NCBI GenBank assembly: GCA_045604965.1
Contig: JAZUPB010000041.1
Coordinates: forward strand, 101,144-165,143
Length of the DNA stretch: 64,000 nucleotides
Source of the DNA: JAISGQ01 sp045604965
Lineage (GTDB): Bacteria; Bacillota; Clostridia; Oscillospirales; Acutalibacteraceae
Reading direction: 5' to 3'
A model generated the notes under the pieces. That model was not told where the DNA came from. It worked only from the letters and a program-made list of their open reading frames with translations, and made no database searches. A program made the position numbers and the translations under genes. Positions 43,962 to 51,861 of this stretch are shown piece by piece (position 1 is the first letter of the stretch; every line of letters begins with the position of its first letter).

Positions 43962-46262
43962 TTAATCATCTTTATCACAGAGTGTCATTGCAATTTTCTC
44001 GGGAGTGATCGGCAATTCACGATGCCATACGCCTGTTGCTCTGTAAATTGCGTGTGCAATTGCAGGCGCAGGTGTATTAATTACGATCTCTCCTATAGAT
44101 TTTGCTCCGAAGGGACCGGTGTTCTCATAGCTTTGCTCGAATTCTACGGTCAGCGGACATATCTCCTGTCTGCTGGGTATCCTGTATTGCAGGAAGTTAG
44201 ACTGTGCAGGCTTTCCTCTATCGTTATAGGTGATATCTTCTGTAAGAGCCATACCTATTCCCTGCACTATTCCTCCTTCTGTCTGGATTCGGGCAAGTGC
44301 AGGATTAATCGGCGTTCCGCAGTCGACAACCGCTGTGTAATCTATTATTTCCACCTTTCCCGTTAGCTTATCCAGTTCTATTTCCACCATACCAACCATA
44401 AACGGAGGCGGAGATATCGGAGACATATGTGTAGCTGTTGTCTGTACAGCGCTAAGATTACCAAGCTGTGATTTGTACGCTATGTCTGTTAAGGTCACGG
44501 ATTTTGATTCATCCTCTGTCCGAACCTTCGAACCCTCAAACACAACCTCATCAACGCTGCATCCCATCATCTCTGCGGCTATGGAACATATTCTTGATTT
44601 AAGATCGGAACAGGCTTTTTCCACAGCTTTTCCTGTGATGTATGTTGTAGATGATGCATAGGATCCCGAATCATAAGGTGATACATCCGTATCCGCACCA
44701 AATACAGCAACATCGTCAACACTGCAGTCCAAACACTCTGCTGCCATCTGCGCAAGAATCGTATCGCATCCTGTTCCCATATCCGCCGCACCTATAATCA
44801 GGTTATACGTACCGTCTTCACTCAGCTTTACTGTTGCCGATCCGACATCAACACCTGATATGCATGAGCCCTGCATCGCCATAGCAACACCGGCACTTCT
44901 GACCTTTCCGTTGCCCATATCACGCACCGGATATTTTTCGTCCCATTTGAATAAACTGCGACAGCGTTCCATACACCTGTCAAGGGCACATGCATCTGCC
45001 TTTTCGAAATAATAGGCCGGCATTTCCATTCCTTCCCTGACCATATTTCTGTCACGGATAACGGTCGGATCTATGCCAAGCTTTTCGGCCAGCTCATTGA
45101 CTGCCGATTCAACTGCGTATATTCCCTGTGTTGCACCGTAACCTCTGTATGCACCTGCAGGCATAAGATTTGTATATACAACATCGTAACTGAATCTAAA
45201 CGCCTCAAGTCCACCGGTATAAAGAGGAATCGATTTATGTCCTGAAAGACCTACCGTTGTCGGCCCGTGTTCTCCATATGCACCTGTATTTGACAGTGTA
45301 TAAAGATCCATTGCCCTTATTCTGCCGTCTTTCATTGCGCCAATCCTGACTTTTATCTCCATTTCGTGACGGGGCGAGCCGGCAATCTGGCTTTCCTCTC
45401 TTGTAAAAATCAGCTTTGCACTTCGTCCTGTCTTTATGGTTACAAATGCGGGGTAAACCTCACTTACCGCTGTCTGCTTTGCTCCGAATCCTCCGCCGAT
45501 GCGCGGCTTTTCTACACGTATTTTACTTTTGGGAATTCCAAGCGCACGAGACAGAATTCTCCTTACGTGAAAAACGATCTGTGTGGAAGAAACTACCCTC
45601 AGACGTCCATATCTGTCAAGCTCTGTATATGTACGGAATGTTTCCATCATTGTCTGATTACAGGATTTTGTGTGATATGTATGATCTATTATCACATCGC
45701 AATCGTCCAAAACTTTTTCAACATCTCCGTCGTAGCTGACTTCATGTGCAACAAGATTTCTGTTTTTGTCGCCCCCGACTTCACAAAGCTGCTGCCAATC
45801 ATCTTCAGGGTGAACAATCACCTTATTATCCTTTGCGGTACGGAAATCCAGTACCGGCTCCAGTTCTTCATATCTGACCTTTATGAGCTTCATAGCTTTT
45901 ACTGCAGCCTTTTCGTTTTCCGCTGCAATAATCGCAACTACGTCGCCAACAAAACGCAGATGGCGGTCTATTATCAGTCTGTCATACGGCGACGGTTCCG
46001 GATATGTCTGTCCGGCTATTGCAAATCTTGTTTTCGGAACATCTTTCCACGTATATATGTCAACAACACCCGGAACCTTTTTTGCAATTGAAACATCTAT
46101 ATCTTCCACAAGTGCATTTGCATAAGGACTTCGCAAAAGCTTTACAACAAGTGCATCGCCCTGCGTTACGTCATCGGTGTATGTCGGCTTTCCAAGCAGA
46201 AGTTGTATGGAGTCCTTTTTTCTCACTGTTTTATTTACTGCCTTGAATACATTTTGTTCCAT
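43962..46262 (-). CDS. Xanthine dehydrogenase-family molybdenum-binding subunit
   Basis: The large catalytic subunit (766 residues) of a three-subunit molybdenum hydroxylase. The N-terminal Ald_Xan_dh_C domain (GKPTYTDDV, VVKLLRSPYANALVEDID) is followed by the molybdopterin domain with GGGFGAKQTAVSEVY, AYRGYGATQGIYAVE and the catalytic Glu in GAKSIGEIVINTPAPA. Substrate is a purine or other heterocycle/aldehyde; it cannot be fixed from sequence. The start ATG (46,260-46,262) lies 11 nt after AGGAGG and close to the stop of the iron-sulphur subunit gene. No XdhC-type maturation gene is in view. Confidence 0.92.
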   Translation of the reverse strand: MEQNVFKAVNKTVRKKDSIQLLLGKPTYTDDVTQGDALVVKLLRSPYANALVEDIDVSIAKKVPGVVDIYTWKDVPKTRFAIAGQTYPEPSPYDRLIIDRHLRFVGDVVAIIAAENEKAAVKAMKLIKVRYEELEPVLDFRTAKDNKVIVHPEDDWQQLCEVGGDKNRNLVAHEVSYDGDVEKVLDDCDVIIDHTYHTKSCNQTMMETFRTYTELDRYGRLRVVSSTQIVFHVRRILSRALGIPKSKIRVEKPRIGGGFGAKQTAVSEVYPAFVTIKTGRSAKLIFTREESQIAGSPRHEMEIKVRIGAMKDGRIRAMDLYTLSNTGAYGEHGPTTVGLSGHKSIPLYTGGLEAFRFSYDVVYTNLMPAGAYRGYGATQGIYAVESAVNELAEKLGIDPTVIRDRNMVREGMEMPAYYFEKADACALDRCMERCRSLFKWDEKYPVRDMGNGKVRSAGVAMAMQGSCISGVDVGSATVKLSEDGTYNLIIGAADMGTGCDTILAQMAAECLDCSVDDVAVFGADTDVSPYDSGSYASSTTYITGKAVEKACSDLKSRICSIAAEMMGCSVDEVVFEGSKVRTEDESKSVTLTDIAYKSQLGNLSAVQTTATHMSPISPPPFMVGMVEIELDKLTGKVEIIDYTAVVDCGTPINPALARIQTEGGIVQGIGMALTEDITYNDRGKPAQSNFLQYRIPSRQEICPLTVEFEQSYENTGPFGAKSIGEIVINTPAPAIAHAIYRATGVWHRELPITPEKIAMTLCDKDD

Positions 46263-46270
46263 ATAGAGTT

Positions 46271-46726
46271 TCACCTCCTGCGACTGTTCAGGTAGCTTCG
46301 GATACCGCGCAGCTGACCGTCATACCCAGAGCAGCGGCAAAGATTTCCCGCAAGATATGCTTTTATTTCTTCATCTGTCGGATCAGGATTTTCTCTCAGC
46401 AAAGCTATTGTATTCATAACGAATCCCGGATTACAGAAGCCACACTGATCTGCTCCCTGATCTGCAATAAAACCTATAAAATCCGATGCCTCTTCCTGCA
46501 GACCCTCAAGTGTAAATATAGTATGTCCGTCAGCTCGTGCAGCGAGCATCGAGCACGACAAAACAGGATTATCATCCATAATGACCGTACAAAGCCCACA
46601 ATTGGATGTTTCACAGCCTCTTTTTACACTGCTGCAGCCGTGTGCTCTCAAGAAATCGATCAGCAGTGTATCCGCATCGATATGGTCAACAATATTTCTG
46701 CCGTTCAGCTTAATTTTTATTTCCAT
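46271..46726 (-). CDS. Molybdenum hydroxylase [2Fe-2S] subunit
   Basis: A 151-residue small subunit with two [2Fe-2S] domains: plant-ferredoxin type GCETSNCGLCTVIMDD near residue 43 and the helical ISC-binding part QCGFCNPGFV and NLCRCSGYDG. It shuttles electrons from the molybdenum site to FAD. The ATG at 46,724-46,726 has GGAGG 8 nt upstream and overlaps the FAD-subunit gene by 17 nt. Confidence 0.95.
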   Translation of the reverse strand: MEIKIKLNGRNIVDHIDADTLLIDFLRAHGCSSVKRGCETSNCGLCTVIMDDNPVLSCSMLAARADGHTIFTLEGLQEEASDFIGFIADQGADQCGFCNPGFVMNTIALLRENPDPTDEEIKAYLAGNLCRCSGYDGQLRGIRSYLNSRRR

Positions 46727-47516
46727 TATCAGAACCTCCAATTTCTGTCAGTCCTCGTTCAGTCAGAACCTTTGCCAAATGAGTTCTGTACGCCGATGTT
46801 CCTCTTATGTTTGAACCTGTAGGCACATTCTCTGCGATATATTCTGCGAAGGCTTTTGCAGTTTTTTCTGTTATACCTTCGCTTAAAATGTTGTTTTCGT
46901 CACGAACAATAACAGCACGTTCCGGTCTTGCGCCGATAACTGCTCGATACTCATCGTTTATACAGGACACAGCGCAGGTCAAAACCGGCAGATCGGTTCT
47001 TGAATTGCGCATTGCACGGTATGAAACCTTACAGTGGTCTTTTCTGAGAATCAGCTTTACCAGAATATCGCGCTCTCTTTTTGATGCGGAAAACTCCTCC
47101 AGAGGGATAATGCCTCCTTTATGGAGCTGGACAAAGCAATTTAATGACAGAAATATTGTCAGGACATCTGAAAAGCCGAATCTTCCGAATATACTTCCGC
47201 CAACTGTTGCAATATTTCTGAACTGTACTCCCACAATATCCTGCACAGCGGCCGCCAGCGCATTATTTGTATATTTATTCAACCCTCTGTGTTTTTCAAT
47301 CTGTCTGAGGGATACCATTGCTCCTATATAAAAATTCTCATCGTCCTCTTCTATCTTGTCCAATCCAAGATCGCAAAGATCAATTGCTGTATCCACATAT
47401 GAATCGGACATCTTAAGCCACAGCATACCGCCGAGCACGCGGTTGTTCTTACTTCTGCAAAGCTCATAGGCTTCATCAAGGCTTTGAGCCCGTACATAAT
47501 TTTTTATGTTCAGCAT
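46710..47516 (-). CDS. Molybdenum hydroxylase FAD-binding subunit
   Basis: A 268-residue FAD subunit: VRAQSLDEAYELCRSKNNRV, LGGMLWLKMSD, NIATVGGSIFGRFGFSDVLT (FAD pyrophosphate loop) and a CO-dehydrogenase-flavoprotein C-terminal domain. It passes electrons from the iron-sulphur clusters to an acceptor, probably NAD. The usual GGT(D/N)L motif near residue 30 reads GGMLWL here. The start ATG (47,514-47,516) has GGAAG 7 nt upstream. It is the first gene of the hydroxylase operon. Confidence 0.92.
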   Translation of the reverse strand: MLNIKNYVRAQSLDEAYELCRSKNNRVLGGMLWLKMSDSYVDTAIDLCDLGLDKIEEDDENFYIGAMVSLRQIEKHRGLNKYTNNALAAAVQDIVGVQFRNIATVGGSIFGRFGFSDVLTIFLSLNCFVQLHKGGIIPLEEFSASKRERDILVKLILRKDHCKVSYRAMRNSRTDLPVLTCAVSCINDEYRAVIGARPERAVIVRDENNILSEGITEKTAKAFAEYIAENVPTGSNIRGTSAYRTHLAKVLTERGLTEIGGSDNGNKN

Positions 47517-47537
47517 ACGCACACTTCCAAATATAAT

Positions 47538-47564
47538 AATTAACGATTATTAATTAACGATTAT
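47538..47564. repeat. AATTAACGATTAT direct repeat in molybdenum divergon
   Basis: AATTAACGATTAT occurs at 47,538-47,550 and 47,552-47,564, 14 bp apart, between the hydroxylase operon (minus) and the importer operon (plus). A regulator such as the ModE-like protein encoded downstream could bind here; this is inference. Confidence 0.55.
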
Positions 47565-47585
47565 AAAAATTATATCACACATTGC

Positions 47586-47614
47586 TTGCATATAAAAGAA
47601 TAATTTGATAAAAT
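47586..47614 (+). promoter_or_regulatory. Predicted promoter of the molybdate importer operon
   Basis: TTGCAT (47,586-47,591) and TAAAAT (47,609-47,614) are 17 nt apart, 40 nt before the importer start codon. Confidence 0.6.
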
Positions 47615-47654
47615 GCGTTGTAGTTTTAAAAACACAACGAAAAGGATGAAATTA

Positions 47655-48692
47655 ATGAAACGTATTTTTGCAATTATTCTTGTACTCGCCGCCCTGTTAT
47701 CTATTACCGCTTGCGGAGCTAAGCAGGAAGAGCCTTCTCTCTCGACCGAGGTATCATCTTCTGATCCCCAGCTCTTCCCTGTTACGGTTACCGACCAGGC
47801 AAAGCGCACTGTAACTATCGATAAGCAGCCTCAGAAAATCGTCAGTGGATATTATATTTCCACCAGCCTTCTTATTGCGTTAGGTATAGATGATAAGCTT
47901 GTAGGTATTGAGGCTAAAGCAGATAAGCGCTCGATTTATAAACTCAGCGCTCCTGAACTTATAAATCTTCCAAGCGTCGGAACTGCAAAAGAATTTGACC
48001 TTGAGGGCTGTGCTGCACTTAAACCTGATCTTGTAATTCTTCCCATCAAGTTGAAGAAGGCCGCTTCTGCCCTTGAGGATCTTGGCATAAAGGTAATTTA
48101 CGTAAATCCTGAAAATGCCAATTTACTGAACGAAGCTATCGATCTTGTTGCTGCTGCAACAGGAACACAGGCACAGGCTGATAAGCTTAAGACATTTACA
48201 GAAACTCAGAAGACCCTTCTCTGCGACAAACTCAGTGAAGTCAGTAAGCCGAGCGTTTATATTGGAGGCAACTCCAGCTTCCTTTCCACTGCAGGCAGCA
48301 AAATGTACCAGAATGAGCTCATAGAGCTCGCAGGAGGCATAAATGTAGCTTCCGCAATTGAAGACAGCTACTGGGCTGAGGTTTCCTATGAGCAGATCCT
48401 CACCTGGGATCCTGAGTTCATTATCATTGCTTCAGATGCATCATACACTGAAAATGATATATTAAGCGATCCTAACCTTGCAGGATGCAGAGCAATTGCC
48501 AACGGAAATGTATATAAGCTGCCCGACTTGGCAGAAGCCTGGGACAGCCCTGTTCCCAGCTGCATACTCGGCTCTGTATGGCTCGCATCGCGTCTTCACT
48601 CAGATGTTTTGTCAAAAGATGAATGCAGCAAAATAATCGAAGAATATTATACGACCTTCTATCAGTTCTCTTATAATGAGTCGGAGAATTAA
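47655..48692 (+). CDS. Substrate-binding lipoprotein of a FecCD-type ABC importer (molybdate/tungstate suspected)
   Basis: A 345-residue lipoprotein with signal peptide ending SITAC and a Peripla_BP_2 fold (TDQAKRTVTIDKQPQKIVSG, GLHP-like PSVGTAKEFDLEGCAALKPD). Family members bind Fe-siderophores, heme, cobalamin or, in the MolA branch, molybdate. I use the ATG at 47,655 (AAAGGATG upstream). Its operon partners (ModE-like regulator, MobA-type transferase) and the divergent molybdenum hydroxylase point to molybdate or tungstate; sequence alone does not prove it. Confidence 0.8.
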   Translation: MKRIFAIILVLAALLSITACGAKQEEPSLSTEVSSSDPQLFPVTVTDQAKRTVTIDKQPQKIVSGYYISTSLLIALGIDDKLVGIEAKADKRSIYKLSAPELINLPSVGTAKEFDLEGCAALKPDLVILPIKLKKAASALEDLGIKVIYVNPENANLLNEAIDLVAAATGTQAQADKLKTFTETQKTLLCDKLSEVSKPSVYIGGNSSFLSTAGSKMYQNELIELAGGINVASAIEDSYWAEVSYEQILTWDPEFIIIASDASYTENDILSDPNLAGCRAIANGNVYKLPDLAEAWDSPVPSCILGSVWLASRLHSDVLSKDECSKIIEEYYTTFYQFSYNESEN

Positions 48693-49647
48693 AATCTTAT
48701 TTGCCGTTACCGCAACAGCCTTTGTTTTATTAACTGCACTGAGCCTGTTTATAGGTAAATATCCGCTCACTTTTGAAGGTGTTTTTTCCGGAGACTCTCA
48801 GCAGCTTCGGGTTTTCTGGACTCTCAGGTTTCCAAGAACGCTTATGGGGGTACTGGGAGGATTCTGTCTCGGTGTAACAGGATTTGTTTATCAGACTGTT
48901 TTCCGAAATCCGCTCGCCTCTCCCGATATCATCGGCGTGTCTTCCGGTGCAAGCGCCGGCGCTGCAGCAGGAATTATATTTTTTTCCGGTATCTTTTCCG
49001 TCACTTTTTCTGCTTTCGTCGGAGCCCTGACTGCCGTCCTGCTTTCACTTGCGCTTTCAAGCCTTGATAAAACAGAAAAAAACAGCTCAATAATTCTCGC
49101 AGGAATCGCCGTTCATGCCCTTGCACAAACTGTATTGATGGCTCTTAAGCTATGTGCAGATCCCGAAAAAGAACTTGCCTCTATTGAGTTCTGGATTATG
49201 GGCGGACTTAACGGAATAAGTATTTATTCTATAGGCGCATTTGTTGCGTTGTGTATTGTTTGTCTCTTTATTGTCTTTTTACTGCACCGTCAGATTATTT
49301 TGCTTTCCACTGAAGAATCAGAAGCAAAAATGTTGGGTGTAAACATAACCTTATTGAGAATAATCATACTGCTTGTCTCAACGCTTGCTCTGTCTTCTGT
49401 TATCAGTCAGACGGGACTTATAAGCTTTGTTGGTTTGCTTGCTCCTCATTTTGCCAGACTGATTACCAACAGAAATAAGACCAGCACAATGGCTCTGAGC
49501 GGACTTTTCGGAGGAATTCTCCTGTGCGGTGCTGATATCCTTGCACGAAGCGTTACCTCCACAGAGCTTCCCATAAGCATCTTTACAAGTCTTTTAGGCG
49601 CACCTTTTCTTATCTGGCTTATTATCAGAAGGAGGCGTACTGTATGA
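48676..49647 (+). CDS. FecCD-family ABC importer permease
   Basis: A 323-residue permease with about ten helices and FecCD signatures: RFPRTLMGVLGGFCLGVTGF, QTVFRNPLASPDIIGVSSGA and GLISFVGLLAPHFARLI. It overlaps the binding-protein gene by 17 nt and the ATPase gene by 4 nt, so these form one BtuCDF-like type II importer. In the MolBCA system of Haemophilus the same fold imports molybdate and tungstate. Confidence 0.92.
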   Translation: MSRRIKILFAVTATAFVLLTALSLFIGKYPLTFEGVFSGDSQQLRVFWTLRFPRTLMGVLGGFCLGVTGFVYQTVFRNPLASPDIIGVSSGASAGAAAGIIFFSGIFSVTFSAFVGALTAVLLSLALSSLDKTEKNSSIILAGIAVHALAQTVLMALKLCADPEKELASIEFWIMGGLNGISIYSIGAFVALCIVCLFIVFLLHRQIILLSTEESEAKMLGVNITLLRIIILLVSTLALSSVISQTGLISFVGLLAPHFARLITNRNKTSTMALSGLFGGILLCGADILARSVTSTELPISIFTSLLGAPFLIWLIIRRRRTV

Positions 49648-50438
49648 GTTTTCTTAATGTTTGCGGCATTTCCGCAGGGTATGGAAACAAAAATATTATC
49701 AGCGGCATATCTTTTAAGGCCGAAAAAGGCAGTATAACAGGTTTGCTTGGGGCTAACGGCAGCGGCAAAACCACACTATTAAAGGCTATGTGTTCTCTCC
49801 TTCCCCACAAGGGTCACTGCGTTCTCGATGGAATTACTCTTGATAATTTATCACACAGAAAACTATCAAAGCTATGCAGCTATATACCTCAGCGCAGCGG
49901 AATAACCATAGACATTTCAGCTCTTGATGTCGTGCTTATGGGATTTAATCCTCACCTTGGTATTCTCCAGCATCCCAATGCTCAGATGATCACGCTTGCA
50001 AATGAAGCTCTTTTCTTTGCAGGACTATCCGATAAAGCCGATGAAAATTATCTCACTCTCAGCGAAGGACAAAAACAGCTATGCATTATTGCCAGGACAC
50101 TTGTAAGCGCAGGGAAACTCCTTTTGCTTGATGAACCTGAAAGTGCTCTTGACTTTAGATACCGTCACAAAATAATAAATATAATATCTTCATATGTACA
50201 CAAGGAAAGCTGTGCCGCTGTTGTTGCTCTCCACGACCCACAGCTTGCACTGAACTTCTGCGATCAGCTTGTTGTTCTTTCTGAAGGAAAAGCGTCTGAT
50301 ATTATTTTCCCTGCAAGTGATTCCTTTGGCAGAATGGAAAATGTATTGTCAAAAATTTACGGTCAGGTAAGTCTTGTTTCCTGCTGCGATAAAAACGGTC
50401 ATAACCATATTGTTATGCTCAAGGAGGATGATCTTTAA
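49644..50438 (+). CDS. ABC importer ATP-binding protein (FecE/MolC-like)
   Basis: A 264-residue ATPase: Walker A GLLGANGSGKTTLLKAM, signature TLSEGQKQLCIIARTLVS (LSEGQ, a variant of LSGGQ), Walker B LLLLDEPESALDF, and the switch His in VVALHDPQLALNF. GGAGG lies 8 nt before the ATG. It energises the FecCD-type permease. The gene's stop overlaps the next ATG (TAATG). Confidence 0.93.
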   Translation: MSFLNVCGISAGYGNKNIISGISFKAEKGSITGLLGANGSGKTTLLKAMCSLLPHKGHCVLDGITLDNLSHRKLSKLCSYIPQRSGITIDISALDVVLMGFNPHLGILQHPNAQMITLANEALFFAGLSDKADENYLTLSEGQKQLCIIARTLVSAGKLLLLDEPESALDFRYRHKIINIISSYVHKESCAAVVALHDPQLALNFCDQLVVLSEGKASDIIFPASDSFGRMENVLSKIYGQVSLVSCCDKNGHNHIVMLKEDDL

Positions 50439-50779
50439 TGCATCCGTCAATCAAGGTATATTTGCTTGACGATCAGAACAGGAAATTTTTCGGCGAAGGG
50501 CCATATACGCTTCTTTCCGCACTTGAAAAAAACGGTTCTCTCCGTTCTGCTGCCGAATCGATGAATATGGCATATTCAAAAGCTATAAAACTGCTGAAGC
50601 AGGCTGAAGCTGCCCTTGGATTTCCTTTGACTACACGTTCTGTCGGCGGTAAAAACGGCGGAGGCAGCTGCCTAACTCCTCAGGGAAAGGAGCTGCTGAT
50701 AAAGTATGATCTGTTCCGCAGACAGTGTATCGATGCCAACCGCCGCATCTATAGTGAGATTTTTGGCTCTGAGCAATAA
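50438..50779 (+). CDS. ModE-like winged-helix regulator lacking molybdate domains
   Basis: A 113-residue LysR-type HTH of the ModE N-terminal family: GPYTLLSALEKNGSLRSAAE, SMNMAYSKAIKLLKQAEAAL, GFPLTTRSVGGKNGGGSCLT. Full ModE has a C-terminal pair of TOBE domains that bind molybdate; they are missing, so any metal response must come from elsewhere. It is coupled to the importer ATPase gene (TAATG). It probably regulates the molybdenum genes. Confidence 0.87.
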   Translation: MHPSIKVYLLDDQNRKFFGEGPYTLLSALEKNGSLRSAAESMNMAYSKAIKLLKQAEAALGFPLTTRSVGGKNGGGSCLTPQGKELLIKYDLFRRQCIDANRRIYSEIFGSEQ

Positions 50780-51815
50780 ACGCCATATAATTTTAACCGG
50801 AAACCGAGGAATAGGAAAATCAACTTTACTGCGTAAAATTCTGTCTCTTTTGTCCCCCATAACGATCCATGGTATTATCACTTCTCTTATTCCCCGCAAT
50901 TGTGTGCTGATGAAATCAAGTTACAGTGAAAAAACTTCTGTCATCGGATCATACAACGAGGATATTTCCAGAAACAGCAAAAAAATGTCATTTGTCTCTG
51001 ACGGATTCTTTCAGGTGGGAATTCCTTCTGTCAATGAATTTCTTCACAGCAGTGAAGAATGGTTTTTCATTGATGAAGTTGGATATCTTGAAAGTAATTG
51101 TCCAGAATACTGTGAATGTATTTCGGAACTATTAGATAAAAAGAGGCTTGCTGCTGTCATTCGCAAGATGGATTCTCCGCTTTTTGATTCTGTCTGTGCC
51201 AGGGACGATGTCTGTGTCATCGACCTTGATGCTCCTTTTGGGAATGTAGGCTGTGTGATTATGGCTTCCGGATTTTCGAAACGTTTCGGAAGCAACAAGC
51301 TGTTGGTCGATATTCATGGAAAACCTATGATCAACATATGTCTTGATCTCACCGAAGGTATTTTCTCAAAGAGAGTTATTGTCACAAGATATGAGGAGAT
51401 TGCCGCTTTGTGCAATAACCGCAGATTAATTGTACAGCTTCACAATATGCCCTATCGAAGCGACACTGTACGACTCGGGCTAGATACTTTGGGCAATGAA
51501 ATGTCCGGGTATATTTTCATTCCTGCAGATCAGCCTCTTCTGAGCAGAGAAACTATAGAAACAATTGCTCTTTGCGCCAAGATGTATCCAAATCTCATAC
51601 TTCAGCTAAAATATGACGGTACACACGGCGCTCCCATATTATTTCCCTCCTGGGCATACAGTGAACTCTGTTCTCTGCCTCAAGGATGCGGCGGTAATAT
51701 TGTTGTCAAAAACCACCCTGACTGTATTAAATATATTGACGCAAAAAGCGAATACGAACTTATGGATATTGATACTCCCGATGACCTCGCGTACATTAAA
51801 TCCGTCTTACAATAA
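50754..51815 (+). CDS. Fused NTPase (THEP1-like) and MobA/MocA-type nucleotidyltransferase
   Basis: This protein of about 353 residues joins two domains. The N-terminal 160 residues are a P-loop NTPase: IILTGNRGIGKSTLLRKIL, then FFIDEVGYLE as Walker B, resembling NTPase_1/THEP1. The C-terminal 190 residues start CVIMASGFSKRFGSNKLLVD and contain IFIPADQPLLSRETI, the MobA/MocA pattern of molybdenum-cofactor cytidylyl- or guanylyl-transferases. It would finish the pterin dinucleotide for the divergent hydroxylase. The start is uncertain: GTG 50,754 is used, with overlap into the ModE-like gene; no strong ribosome binding site, so coupling is likely. Confidence 0.78.
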   Translation: MRFLALSNKRHIILTGNRGIGKSTLLRKILSLLSPITIHGIITSLIPRNCVLMKSSYSEKTSVIGSYNEDISRNSKKMSFVSDGFFQVGIPSVNEFLHSSEEWFFIDEVGYLESNCPEYCECISELLDKKRLAAVIRKMDSPLFDSVCARDDVCVIDLDAPFGNVGCVIMASGFSKRFGSNKLLVDIHGKPMINICLDLTEGIFSKRVIVTRYEEIAALCNNRRLIVQLHNMPYRSDTVRLGLDTLGNEMSGYIFIPADQPLLSRETIETIALCAKMYPNLILQLKYDGTHGAPILFPSWAYSELCSLPQGCGGNIVVKNHPDCIKYIDAKSEYELMDIDTPDDLAYIKSVLQ

Positions 51816-51817
51816 TG

Positions 51818-51860
51818 AAAAGACCGCACTGCCAATTCAGGCCGTACGGTCTTTTGAATT
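51818..51860. terminator. Bidirectional intrinsic terminator
   Basis: AAAAGACCG and CGGTCTTTT arms close the molybdenum operon (plus) and the fused ABC transporter gene (minus). Confidence 0.75.
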
Positions 51861-51861
51861 T

